Assembly (NCBI GenBank): GCA_949295675.1
Contig: CASFMA010000088.1
Coordinates: 1-39,198 of the forward strand
DNA length: 39,198 bases
DNA from: an uncultured Spirochaetales bacterium
Lineage (GTDB): Bacteria > Spirochaetota > Spirochaetia > Sphaerochaetales > Sphaerochaetaceae
Direction of reading: 5' to 3'
Shown here in pieces: positions 16,229-23,511 of this stretch. The first letter of the stretch is position 1; every line of letters starts with the position of its first letter. The position numbers were made by a program, and so were the translations under genes. Below the pieces are notes generated by a model that saw nothing but the letters and a program-made list of their open reading frames with translations, made no database searches and was not told the DNA's origin.

Positions 16229-16879
16229 ATGTCATTGATGGCAGAGATCACACGTGATTCTCTTGATTTGTATGAAGCTGCTGCAGATGAGAGCTTCCTT
16301 TCGCTTATGGGCACTGGAAAGCTCGACAGGAAGATGTTCCTCGATTATATAGTCCAGGACAGCATATATCTCAGGGACTATATGAAGGCATTTGCCATGG
16401 GCATGTTCAGGTCGCGTACGCTCCGCGATATGCAGTTCTTCTATTCGATTCTCGGCTTCGTGAATGACAGCGAGAACGAGACAAGGCTGAAATATCTTGC
16501 CGATGGCAATCTGAGCGACGATGATGTCGAGAAGGTTGAGAAGAAGGAAGCATGCAGGGCCTATACGGAGTTCCTGATAAGGACTGCTGAGACAGGCAGC
16601 CTTGAAGAGATACTGATGGCTGTCATGCCATGTATGACAGGGTATGAGTATGTATTCAGGAAGACGCTTGAGCGCCATCCTGAGGTGCTTGATACATATT
16701 ATGGCCCGCTTGTAAGGGACTATACATCACCATTCTATTCAGAGTGCTGCAGGACTTGGGAGGCATATTGCGACAAGGTCTGTGCAGATTACCCGGACAA
16801 GCAGAAGCTGTCCTCGGTTTTCCGCGAGGCTGCTCACCATGAGCTTATGTTCTGGAAGATGGCAGGAGGTACTATATGA
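16229..16879 (+). CDS. tenA: TenA-family aminopyrimidine aminohydrolase (thiaminase II)
   Basis: TenA hydrolyses aminopyrimidines released from damaged thiamine to recover HMP. The 216-residue all-helical protein has the FLDYIVQDSIYLRDY segment, the MPCMTGYEYV segment carrying the candidate nucleophile Cys, and the C-terminal EAAHHELMFWKMA holding the conserved Glu. The ATG at 16229 lies two bases after the thiD stop, behind AGGGAGG. Its place between thiD and thiM points to salvage rather than de novo synthesis. Confidence 0.9.
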   Translation: MSLMAEITRDSLDLYEAAADESFLSLMGTGKLDRKMFLDYIVQDSIYLRDYMKAFAMGMFRSRTLRDMQFFYSILGFVNDSENETRLKYLADGNLSDDDVEKVEKKEACRAYTEFLIRTAETGSLEEILMAVMPCMTGYEYVFRKTLERHPEVLDTYYGPLVRDYTSPFYSECCRTWEAYCDKVCADYPDKQKLSSVFREAAHHELMFWKMAGGTI

Positions 16880-17664
16880 TAAGCGTCGTAAGGGATAAGT
16901 GCCCGCTTGTGCACTGCATAACCAACTATGTGACAGTAAATGATGTGGCCAATGCGATTCTCGCCGTAGGGGCCTCCCCGATAATGTCTGATGACATAAG
17001 CGATGTGAGGGATATCGTATCGATAAGCCAGGCTCTTGTGATAAACATAGGCACCCTCAACAAGCGCACCGTTGAGTCGATGATAGCAGCAGGAACCGCC
17101 GCGAACTCGCTTTCGATCCCTGTTGTCCTTGACCCTGTCGGTGCCGGGGCGTCTCCTTACCGCAACAGGACCGTGGATGAGCTTCTTGAAAGCGTGAGGT
17201 TTTCGGTTATCCGTGGAAATCTTTCCGAGATGGCTTATATCAATGGGTCAGCATCAAGGACCAAAGGTGTTGATTCATCGATGACAGAGGCAGATGCGGA
17301 TCCTGTCAAGGTTGCCTTGGCTGTCTCCGAGAAGACAGGGGCTGTGGCTGCGATAACTGGCCGCATTGACACAGTCGCGAAGGATGGCAGGGTAGCAAGG
17401 ATCAGCTCCGGCCATGCTGATATGGGCAGGATAACAGGCACAGGGTGCATGCTCTCAGGTGTTATCGGAGGCTTTGTCGGCACAGGAGAGGATCCTTTCA
17501 TCATGACAGCCAATGCAATCGCTGCGATGGGGGCTGCTGGCCTTATCGCGCATGATAAGGCAGGAGCGCTCGGCACGGGAAGCTTCCGTGTTGCCCTGAT
17601 AGACGCGCTCAGCACGATGACTGATGAGATCATCAATGAGAGGGGACAGCTTGAAATCAATTGA
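16876..17664 (+). CDS. thiM: Hydroxyethylthiazole kinase
   Basis: ThiM phosphorylates 4-methyl-5-hydroxyethylthiazole for use by ThiE. The 262 residues show PLVHCITNYVTVNDVANA at the N-terminus, IMSDD, LDPVGAGASPYRN, VIRGNLSE and the active-site GRITGTGCMLSGVIGGF, all typical. The start overlaps the tenA stop as ATGA, and the end overlaps thiE, consistent with translational coupling. Confidence 0.95.
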   Translation: MISVVRDKCPLVHCITNYVTVNDVANAILAVGASPIMSDDISDVRDIVSISQALVINIGTLNKRTVESMIAAGTAANSLSIPVVLDPVGAGASPYRNRTVDELLESVRFSVIRGNLSEMAYINGSASRTKGVDSSMTEADADPVKVALAVSEKTGAVAAITGRIDTVAKDGRVARISSGHADMGRITGTGCMLSGVIGGFVGTGEDPFIMTANAIAAMGAAGLIAHDKAGALGTGSFRVALIDALSTMTDEIINERGQLEIN

Positions 17665-18274
17665 TTATACGCTCTATGTGTGCACGGACCGTGACCTCAT
17701 GAGCTCAGGTACGATAGAAGAGAGCGTCGAGAAAGCCATAAGGGGCGGGGCTGGTGTCATACAGCTGCGGGAGAAGAACGCTCCCGGACGGCTGTTCTAT
17801 GAGATAGCGGAAAGCGTGCACGGCATAACCAGGAGCCATGGCGTTCCTCTCATCATAAACGATCGCGTCGACATTGCCCTTGCCATCGGTGCAGAAGGTG
17901 TCCATATCGGACAGGAGGACATACCTCTGCGTGCTGTCAGGAAGATTGTCGGTGACGATATGATAGTCGGTGTCTCCGCATCCACAGTCGAAGAGGCGGT
18001 GGATGCAGAGCGTGATGGTGCTGATTATCTCGGGGTAGGCGCTATGAATCCTACAGCGACAAAGCTTGATGCCGACTCTGTGACAATAGATGAGCTGAAG
18101 GCCATAAGGGCTGCAGTATCCATACCTATAGTCATAATCGGCGGGATAAACATGCGCACGATATCCCATTACAAAGGGCTTGGCGTCGACGGCCTTGCTG
18201 TTGTCTCAGCTGTCGTGTCGGCAGATGACCCTGAAAGGGCTGCGAGGGAGCTTAAGTCCGCATGGCTTACGTGA
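17651..18274 (+). CDS. thiE: Thiamine-phosphate synthase
   Basis: ThiE joins HMP-PP and thiazole phosphate to give thiamine monophosphate. The 207-residue protein has GVIQLREKN near residue 40, LIINDRVDIALAIGAEGVHI, YLGVGAMNPTATK and PIVIIGGINMRT, the standard TIM-barrel signatures. The best start is the TTG at 17651, spaced correctly from GAGGGGA and giving MKSIDYTLYVC; in-frame ATGs upstream lie deep inside thiM. It overlaps thiM by 14 bases. Confidence 0.92.
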   Translation: MKSIDYTLYVCTDRDLMSSGTIEESVEKAIRGGAGVIQLREKNAPGRLFYEIAESVHGITRSHGVPLIINDRVDIALAIGAEGVHIGQEDIPLRAVRKIVGDDMIVGVSASTVEEAVDAERDGADYLGVGAMNPTATKLDADSVTIDELKAIRAAVSIPIVIIGGINMRTISHYKGLGVDGLAVVSAVVSADDPERAARELKSAWLT

Positions 18275-18858
18275 AGGGTGCCATATTCGACCTTGACGGG
18301 ACGCTTCTTGATACGGAGAGGCTCTGGGAGGATATAGACAGGGAGTTCTTCCGCAGGCGTGGCCTGGCAATGCCCCCTGATTATATCGCAGATGTGAATA
18401 CGATGAGCTTCTCGAAGGCTGCTGAGTACACGATAGAGCGTTTCTCGCTCCCTGATTCCGTGGAGTCGCTGATGCAGGAGTGGAATGATATGTCACGATA
18501 TGAATACAGTCATTCTGTCCGCCTTTATCCTGGATGCAGGGAGTATCTTGAGCGTCTCAAGGCAGAAGGGGCCGGCATTGCCGCGGCAACTGATCTTGAC
18601 CGCGGCATAGCTGTATCTGCCCTTCGCTCAAACGGTGTCCTTGATCTTTTCGATGCGATAGTGACGACAGGGGAGGCCGGTGCAGACAAGCGCTCTGCCA
18701 AGGTCTTCATCGAGGCAGCGGCAGCTCTTGACCTCGATCGCTATGGATGTGTTGTATATGAGGACCTTGAATCTGCGCTGGAAGTCGCGAAGGATGCAGG
18801 ATTCCAGGTGATTGATGCGCTTTCGTTCCACTCAGATTGCCTTTCTCTTATCAGCTGA
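18262..18858 (+). CDS. HAD-family phosphatase of the thiamine operon
   Basis: The 198-residue protein is a HAD hydrolase of the beta-phosphoglucomutase-like subgroup: nucleophile motif FDLDGTLLDTE at 9-19, a helical cap, AAATDLD (motif II), the Lys region GADKRSAKVF (motif III) and VVYEDLESALEVAKDAGF (motif IV). It overlaps thiE and ends the riboswitch-controlled operon. Members of this family in thi operons have been proposed and shown in some bacteria to remove the phosphate from thiamine monophosphate where ThiL is missing. That role is my inference from context. GTG at 18271 is an alternative start. Confidence 0.82.
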   Translation: MAYVKGAIFDLDGTLLDTERLWEDIDREFFRRRGLAMPPDYIADVNTMSFSKAAEYTIERFSLPDSVESLMQEWNDMSRYEYSHSVRLYPGCREYLERLKAEGAGIAAATDLDRGIAVSALRSNGVLDLFDAIVTTGEAGADKRSAKVFIEAAAALDLDRYGCVVYEDLESALEVAKDAGFQVIDALSFHSDCLSLIS

Positions 18859-18865
18859 TTATCCT
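18837..18865 (+). promoter_or_regulatory. Promoter giving a leaderless transcript of the next gene
   Basis: TTGCCT (18837-18842), a 17-base spacer and TATCCT (18860-18865) lie in and just after the end of the HAD gene. The ATG of the next gene is six bases after the -10 box. Confidence 0.5.
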
Positions 18866-18871
18866 GAATAT

Positions 18872-19564
18872 ATGCAAAAGAAGCTCGTGATACTGCTGCT
18901 TTCTGTCGTGATCATCGCCGCTGCCGTTCTGGTATTCTACCTCACGCGTCCGGCTGTCGCGTTCATTTCAGCTGAGCTTCCTGAAGGCTTCAGCCTGTCC
19001 GGGCCATCTTTGCTTTCCTCATCGTTCCGTCTTTCAGGGCGGGCAGGGAGTGCGGATCTCGTGATCGTCATGCCCTCTGAAGCTGTCCCTGATTCTTCTG
19101 GCAGGACTGTGCTTATCGGAAGGAGCGTAGAGGAGGGAGAGAGCCCTGATTCCGTGATCGTTCCGGATCTTTCATCCATGTGGAAGACAGCATTGTCCGG
19201 ACAAAGGGAGTGCCTGCTTTACGAAAGCTCCGACAGTACAGCCGCTGCGATAGCTGCTGCTCTTCTTTCATCTGATGACAATGCGTTCGAGGTCACATAT
19301 TCCGGACGTGTCTCTGTTGCAAATGCCGATGCTGTATCGCAGGGCATAGGGGATGCTGACGTCATATTCTACCTCACACCGTCATCTTCCCTCCGTATCC
19401 TCAGGAGCAGCCTGGTCCCTGCCGTGCTTGATTCTGTCCATGGAGCGGCGCTTGAGACGACAGCAGTTTCCGGCCTTGTCGGAATTGACTGGGACAGTAC
19501 AGTGGAAGGCCTCCTTTCAGGTTCAGATGCCCTTTCTTACAGATTCTTTCCTACCAAGGACTGA
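18872..19564 (+). CDS. Membrane-anchored extracytoplasmic protein, unknown
   Basis: The 230-residue product begins MQKKLVILLLSVVIIAAAVLVFYL, one strongly hydrophobic segment that is either an uncleaved anchor or a signal peptide. The rest is Ser- and Ala-rich and looks globular, with runs such as VIFYLTP, LVPAVLDSVHG and GLVGIDWDSTVEGLL that recall the second lobe of LacI-type periplasmic binding proteins, but this likeness is weak. There is no Shine-Dalgarno sequence; a promoter abuts the ATG. The 3' end overlaps tatD on the other strand by 42 bases. No family assigned. Confidence 0.6.
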   Translation: MQKKLVILLLSVVIIAAAVLVFYLTRPAVAFISAELPEGFSLSGPSLLSSSFRLSGRAGSADLVIVMPSEAVPDSSGRTVLIGRSVEEGESPDSVIVPDLSSMWKTALSGQRECLLYESSDSTAAAIAAALLSSDDNAFEVTYSGRVSVANADAVSQGIGDADVIFYLTPSSSLRILRSSLVPAVLDSVHGAALETTAVSGLVGIDWDSTVEGLLSGSDALSYRFFPTKD

Positions 19565-20299
19565 ATAGAGGTTCTGGATTGCCTGCTCCTTTATCTTCGC
19601 GCTTTCCTCTCCCCTCAGCTCAGACAGGAATGAAAGCGTGTATTCAGTATATTCAGGGCGGCATGGCTTCCCTCGCATGGGGACAGGCGCAAGGTATGGG
19701 CTGTCTGTCTCATATAGGAGTCTGTCGGCAGGCACGGCTTTTGCACTCTCCTGTATCGCTGCGTTTCCCTTATATGTGAGATTGCCTGAGAATGATATAT
19801 AGAGGCCTTTATCCAGCGCTGTCCACATGAGATCAGGTCCTGATGAGTAGCAGTGCATTATCCCGCGGCACCGGAATGAAGGCGAGAGAATCGCCTGCCT
19901 TATCTCATCATCGGCATCGCGTGTATGGATTATGATCGGTATGTCCAGCTCATAGGCAAGCTCAGCCTGCATCATGAAAAGCTCCATCGCGCTCTTGCTG
20001 TCACCATAGTGCCAGTGATTGTCGAAGCCGCATTCCCCGATGGCATCAGCACCGAACTCATCTATATCCGCCATTAGAAGCTCCCTTTCATGTTCCGCCC
20101 CTTCATAGCCTTCATCATCAAGCCTCCATGGGCCTGAGCCTATCGAGAAGAACACAGAGGGAGAGGAAGGAAGCAGCTTGATCCTTTCCCTGATATCACC
20201 GGGATCTGTCCCTGCATCTATGCCTACAAGGTCTGCAGGAAGCCCTGCAATGCCTTTCCTCGCCATTGATAGCGTGTGGAAGTGGCTGTCGAGAATCAT
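19523..20299 (-). CDS. TatD-family metal-dependent hydrolase
   Basis: TatD proteins are metal-dependent DNases/hydrolases of the amidohydrolase superfamily. The 258-residue product from the ATG at 20299 begins MILDSHFHTL (metal-binding HxH), then has AIGECGFDNHWHY with the bridging Glu, IIIHTRDADDE, MHCYSSG and YETDSPYLAP, matching the family metal ligands in order. GGAG precedes the start, which overlaps the stop of the acetyltransferase gene. Length is typical. The cellular substrate is not known. Confidence 0.88.
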   Translation of the reverse strand: MILDSHFHTLSMARKGIAGLPADLVGIDAGTDPGDIRERIKLLPSSPSVFFSIGSGPWRLDDEGYEGAEHERELLMADIDEFGADAIGECGFDNHWHYGDSKSAMELFMMQAELAYELDIPIIIHTRDADDEIRQAILSPSFRCRGIMHCYSSGPDLMWTALDKGLYISFSGNLTYKGNAAIQESAKAVPADRLLYETDSPYLAPVPMRGKPCRPEYTEYTLSFLSELRGEESAKIKEQAIQNLYSVLGRKESVRKGI

Positions 20300-20778
20300 A
20301 TGAGCTTCTCCATATAGACGACGGACCAGAGCTTGCCGAACTTCTCTCCGCAATCTGTCAGCTTTCCTGCAATCCTGTATCCCATCCTCTCATGGAAGCC
20401 AACGCTTCCCAGCCCTGGATACATCACCACAGCGTAGAGATTGTGGATATCCATTGCCATGAGCCTTTCCTCAAGCTTGCCGTAAAGCATCGTGCCTATT
20501 CCCTTGCGGGCATTGTCCTTATCTATGTAGATAGTGACCTCTGCGCTCCGTCTGTACGCCTCTCTCTCTGAGAAAGGATGGGCATAGGCATATCCCATGA
20601 TCCTGCCGTCTTCCTCTGCGACGATATATGGATATGGGATGAATGACTCTCTCCTCGCTTCCATCTCTTTCCAGTCAGGCGCCTTGATTTCAAATGATAT
20701 CGCGGTATTCTCGACATAATAGCTGTATATACGTGCTATCTGAGGCATGTCTTCAGCCTTTGCATCCCTTATTGTCAT
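20296..20778 (-). CDS. GNAT N-acetyltransferase (PAT/MnaT-like)
   Basis: The 160-residue product from the ATG at 20778 begins MTIRDAKAEDMPQIARIYSYYVENTAISFE, the typical opening of phosphinothricin acetyltransferase-like GNAT proteins. AEVTIYIDKDNARKGIGTMLYGKLEE is the acetyl-CoA binding motif A, and SVGFHERMGYRIAGKL is the motif B region. Such enzymes acetylate small amines, for example methionine sulfone or toxic amino acid analogues; the true substrate here is unknown. GGAGAG stands before the ATG. The frame is open 200 codons further upstream but that part lies antisense to another gene and is not coding. Coupled to tatD by a four-base overlap. Confidence 0.87.
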   Translation of the reverse strand: MTIRDAKAEDMPQIARIYSYYVENTAISFEIKAPDWKEMEARRESFIPYPYIVAEEDGRIMGYAYAHPFSEREAYRRSAEVTIYIDKDNARKGIGTMLYGKLEERLMAMDIHNLYAVVMYPGLGSVGFHERMGYRIAGKLTDCGEKFGKLWSVVYMEKLI

Positions 20779-20817
20779 CTTTCTCTCCGTGCTAAGGATA
20801 GCAAAGGAAGAAACTAT

Positions 20818-20846
20818 TTGCATCAATTGCCCTAATTCTTCATAAT
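20818..20846 (+). promoter_or_regulatory. Promoter of the FAD oxidoreductase gene
   Basis: TTGCAT (20818-20823), 17 bases and CATAAT (20841-20846) form a sigma70-type promoter. The short leader then holds GGGAGGA before the ATG at 20863. Confidence 0.65.
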
Positions 20847-20862
20847 CATTTGGGAGGATTGC

Positions 20863-22146
20863 ATGGATAGATACGATGTAGTGATTGTTGGAACTGGACC
20901 TGCCGGAATGGGGGCTGCCTTTTCCCTTCTTGATAAGCGCAAGGATATATCGATACTGATGATAGACAAGGCTCCGGTCTCTACTGGCGGCATGAGGAAC
21001 GACTGCAAGATGAACTTCACGTTCCCGATCGGCTTCCCTTTCGAGTACTGGACAAAGGAGAGCGCGGATAGATACCTCGAGGAGGTCAAGGCTTTCCTTA
21101 AGCCCGATATCCTTCCCAAATCGAATATATCGACATACCAGACGAGGGCTGAGAAGCTTGGGTGCTCGCTTCTCGAGATACAGCAGACGCATCTTGGCAC
21201 CGATGGCGGGCTTCGCCTCATACAGAAGCTTCTCACTGAGCTGCAGGAAAAAGGTGTAGAGCTTTCCCTCAGGGAGGAGATGCTCTCGATAAACAATGAG
21301 CAGCGCTTCATCACTACGGACCTCAGGGAGATAGGCTATAAGACAATCCTCATCGCACCTGGCCGCCATGGCTTCCATTTCCTTCAGGAAGTGATGCAGC
21401 AGCTAGGCGTGAGGTATATGGATAACATCCTTGATGTCGGCATCAGGGTGGAAACAAGGATTGAGCATTATCCTATCGTGCGTGATTACTATGATCCTAA
21501 GTTCTATTTCCCTGAGAAGGTCAGGACCTTCTGCACCAACAGCGGCAATGCCCATGTCGTCAAGGAGAAGTATGTAACCGAGAGAGGTGATATCTGGTAC
21601 AGCGTGAACGGACATGCTTACGCTGCGGACGAGTCAAGGAACAATGGCCTTGTAAACTTCGCAATCCTCAAGACTGTGCGCTTCACTGAACCTCTGGCTT
21701 CTGGCCAGGAGTTTGCAGAGCATCTTGGCGTCATGGCAGCTCTTATGGGAGGCGGCAAGCCTCTGATGCAGAGAGTCGGTGACTTCAGGATGGGCAAGAG
21801 AAGCAAGGTTGCTACGTTCAATGACGATCTTTATGATTTCCAGCCATCGCTGAAGGACTGCTGTCCGTCTGATATATCGCTCGCCATGCCTTCCAAGATC
21901 CTTCGGTATATCTGGTCCGGCATGAAGAAGCTTGATACGATAATACCAGGCATACTCCATCCATCTACGATCATGTACTATCCTGAGATCAAGTTATATG
22001 CGAACAAGCCAGAGTATAAGGATGAGCATTTCCAGGTGGCTGACAGCGTGTATTTTGCAGGTGATGGAGCTGGTACCAGCCGTGGCATCACAGGTGCCTG
22101 GGCTTCCGGCATAAGGGCTTCCGAGGGGATGGTGGAGCATCTCTGA
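20863..22146 (+). CDS. FAD-dependent dehydrogenase (NAD(P)/FAD oxidoreductase)
   Basis: The 427-residue protein opens with YDVVIVGTGPAGMGAAFSLL (FAD Rossmann GxGxxG), and ends with VYFAGDGAGTSRGITGAWASGIRASEGM, the second FAD contact. In between are STGGMRNDCKMNF and a central substrate region with many aromatic residues. The layout matches the uncharacterised FAD-dependent dehydrogenases of the COG2509 type found in anaerobes. Substrate and acceptor are unknown. GGGAGGA precedes the ATG. It is a single gene with its own promoter, followed by tRNA-Leu. Confidence 0.82.
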   Translation: MDRYDVVIVGTGPAGMGAAFSLLDKRKDISILMIDKAPVSTGGMRNDCKMNFTFPIGFPFEYWTKESADRYLEEVKAFLKPDILPKSNISTYQTRAEKLGCSLLEIQQTHLGTDGGLRLIQKLLTELQEKGVELSLREEMLSINNEQRFITTDLREIGYKTILIAPGRHGFHFLQEVMQQLGVRYMDNILDVGIRVETRIEHYPIVRDYYDPKFYFPEKVRTFCTNSGNAHVVKEKYVTERGDIWYSVNGHAYAADESRNNGLVNFAILKTVRFTEPLASGQEFAEHLGVMAALMGGGKPLMQRVGDFRMGKRSKVATFNDDLYDFQPSLKDCCPSDISLAMPSKILRYIWSGMKKLDTIIPGILHPSTIMYYPEIKLYANKPEYKDEHFQVADSVYFAGDGAGTSRGITGAWASGIRASEGMVEHL

Positions 22147-22149
22147 TGC

Positions 22150-22178
22150 TTCACTAACTTCCTGTTCTGTGCAATAAT
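22150..22178 (+). promoter_or_regulatory. Promoter of tRNA-Leu
   Basis: TTCACT (22150-22155), a 17-base spacer and AATAAT (22173-22178) lie eight bases before the tRNA. Confidence 0.6.
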
Positions 22179-22186
22179 GGCAGCAT

Positions 22187-22269
22187 GCCCAGGTGGTGAA
22201 ATCGGTAGACACAAAGGACTTAAAATCCTTTGGCCTTTGGCCGTACGGGTTCAAGTCCCGTCCTGGGCA
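22187..22269 (+). tRNA. tRNA-Leu (anticodon UAA)
   Basis: The acceptor stem GCCCAGG pairs with CCTGGGC, and A is the discriminator. The anticodon arm is AAGGA, loop CTTAAAA, TCCTT, so the anticodon is TAA (UAA). A long variable arm follows (GGCCTTTGGCC), as expected for a class II tRNA, then the T arm with GGTTCAAGTCC. CCA is not encoded. Confidence 0.96.
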
Positions 22270-22614
22270 TTATATCTGGAAAATCGAAATCAGGATAAAT
22301 GCTTATAGTGAACTGCTCCATCCTAGCTTACGCTGGAAGATGGAGCTTCCGGGCTCTTTCTCATCCCAGGGCGTTTTGCAGAATGCTTCCATATCTCATA
22401 CGAGGTATCGAAGCCTGACTTCCCAATGGTAGTGCTTTTGTCTTCCTGCCATTGGCGTTTTCTTCCGTGCTGATTCATCTCTTCGTTATCGGTATTGTTC
22501 ATCTTATGGTTGGAAATCAGGTGCATTAGCTATATACTATGTGTGTTAGATCCTTGAAATCAGCTTTAATATAAAATAATTGTATTATTTCCGATATCGG
22601 AGTAGAATTATCGT
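22270..22614. other. 345-base gene-free stretch with two inverted repeats
   Basis: The first part holds a hairpin at 22315-22346: GCTCCATC pairs with GATGGAGC, and inside it CTAGC pairs with GCTGG around TTAC. This probably helps to end the tRNA-Leu transcript although only weak T-rich sequence follows. A second repeat, CCAATGG (22423-22429) and CCATTGG (22449-22455), lies further on. The last 35 bases are the promoter of the pseudo-Fic gene. A 67-codon minus-strand ORF at 22323-22526 has no ribosome site or family likeness and is not called. Confidence 0.5.
22580..22608 (+). promoter_or_regulatory. Promoter with a palindromic operator in its spacer
   Basis: TTGTAT (22580-22585), a 17-base spacer and TAGAAT (22603-22608) form the promoter. 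The spacer contains the perfect palindrome TCCGATATCGGA (22590-22601), a natural site for a dimeric repressor. The ATG of the next gene is six bases after the -10 box, so the mRNA should be leaderless. Confidence 0.65.
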
Positions 22615-23511
22615 ATGGAATACATGGATGTTACTGAAGCTGCCAGAAAATGGGGCGTTACGGATAGGAGAGTAAGGATCCTCTGCAATGGAGGTAAAGT
22701 CGATGGTGCTGTAAAGCTTGGATGGGCATGGATCATCCCAGCGGATACTGAGAAGCCTTCAGATGGAAGGAAGCTGAGGCCGATCAAGACAAGGAACATA
22801 AGACCTGGCAGCGTGGATATCGATGGCATAAAGGCACTGCAGGAGGAGTTCCCTCTGGATGGAAGCATTGCAGGCAGCAAGGGGTTTGCCGCTGTCGTAT
22901 CAAAAAGCATAAGGTCGCTTCTCGCGATAAGCGGCGAGGATGTAAGCGAGAAGGATATAAAGTCAATCTTCTCTGGCAAGGTCGTCTCGCATGTCTCTCT
23001 TGAGATCCATCTTGTGATAATCAACTTCCGTTCGCTGCTTGCGTACTTTGCAGGCCATAAGCTCCGCATGAATATCAACACGATCGAGGATATCCGCACA
23101 AGGTTCCTGCAGGGCATAAATGATATCAATCCGGCTGAGTACAGGCCTGGGCTATGCCGCTTCCCGTTCCGTGGTGAGGAGAGGGCATCCATAGATATGC
23201 AGATGATAGCTGCATTCCAGCAGTGGGAAAGCGCATGGCAGAATTACCATCCGCTCACAGCCGGCACCATACTCTATGCAGAGATGCTCCGCATAGAGCC
23301 ATATGAGGAGTATCCTGAGATCTTCGCATATCTCGTGCTTGCGTCAGTATTGCTTCCTAACGGCATATTGCCGCCTATCATATCGATGGATGATGGGGAT
23401 GAGCTCAGGGCTGCATTCCTTCTGGCTGCAAAGCGCGGTAACTATTCTGATCTTTCCTCGTTTATAGAGAAAAGGATCTTTGACGCCTATAAGGAGGCGG
23501 GTAATGTATGA
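22615..23511 (+). CDS. HTH-Fic-fold protein with degenerate Fic motif
   Basis: The 298-residue protein has an excisionase/MerR-like helix-turn-helix at about 3-47 (DVTEAARKWGVTDRRVRILC, then GWAWIIPADTEKP). A Fic-like helical core covers about 130-295. The core retains the pre-motif HPLTAGTILYAEMLRI (212-227) and the tail LPPII plus a helix ending FIEKRIFDAYK, but where active Fic enzymes have HPFxDGNGRxxR this one reads EPYEEYPEIFAY at 228-239. The catalytic His is Glu and the GNGR phosphate clamp is gone. AMPylation is therefore unlikely, and a DNA-binding regulatory role is inferred. It overlaps the next gene by eight bases. Confidence 0.75.
   Translation: MEYMDVTEAARKWGVTDRRVRILCNGGKVDGAVKLGWAWIIPADTEKPSDGRKLRPIKTRNIRPGSVDIDGIKALQEEFPLDGSIAGSKGFAAVVSKSIRSLLAISGEDVSEKDIKSIFSGKVVSHVSLEIHLVIINFRSLLAYFAGHKLRMNINTIEDIRTRFLQGINDINPAEYRPGLCRFPFRGEERASIDMQMIAAFQQWESAWQNYHPLTAGTILYAEMLRIEPYEEYPEIFAYLVLASVLLPNGILPPIISMDDGDELRAAFLLAAKRGNYSDLSSFIEKRIFDAYKEAGNV

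Noticed and set aside
20779-21378. N-terminal 200-residue extension of the acetyltransferase frame on the minus strand
   Set aside because: It lies antisense to the FAD oxidoreductase gene, has no domain likeness, and the GNAT domain begins exactly at the ATG at 20778 behind a ribosome site.
22323-22526. 67-codon minus-strand ORF after tRNA-Leu
   Set aside because: No ribosome site, no promoter, low-complexity composition and no family likeness; it spans a hairpin region. I considered a transposase remnant but see no motif or terminal repeats.
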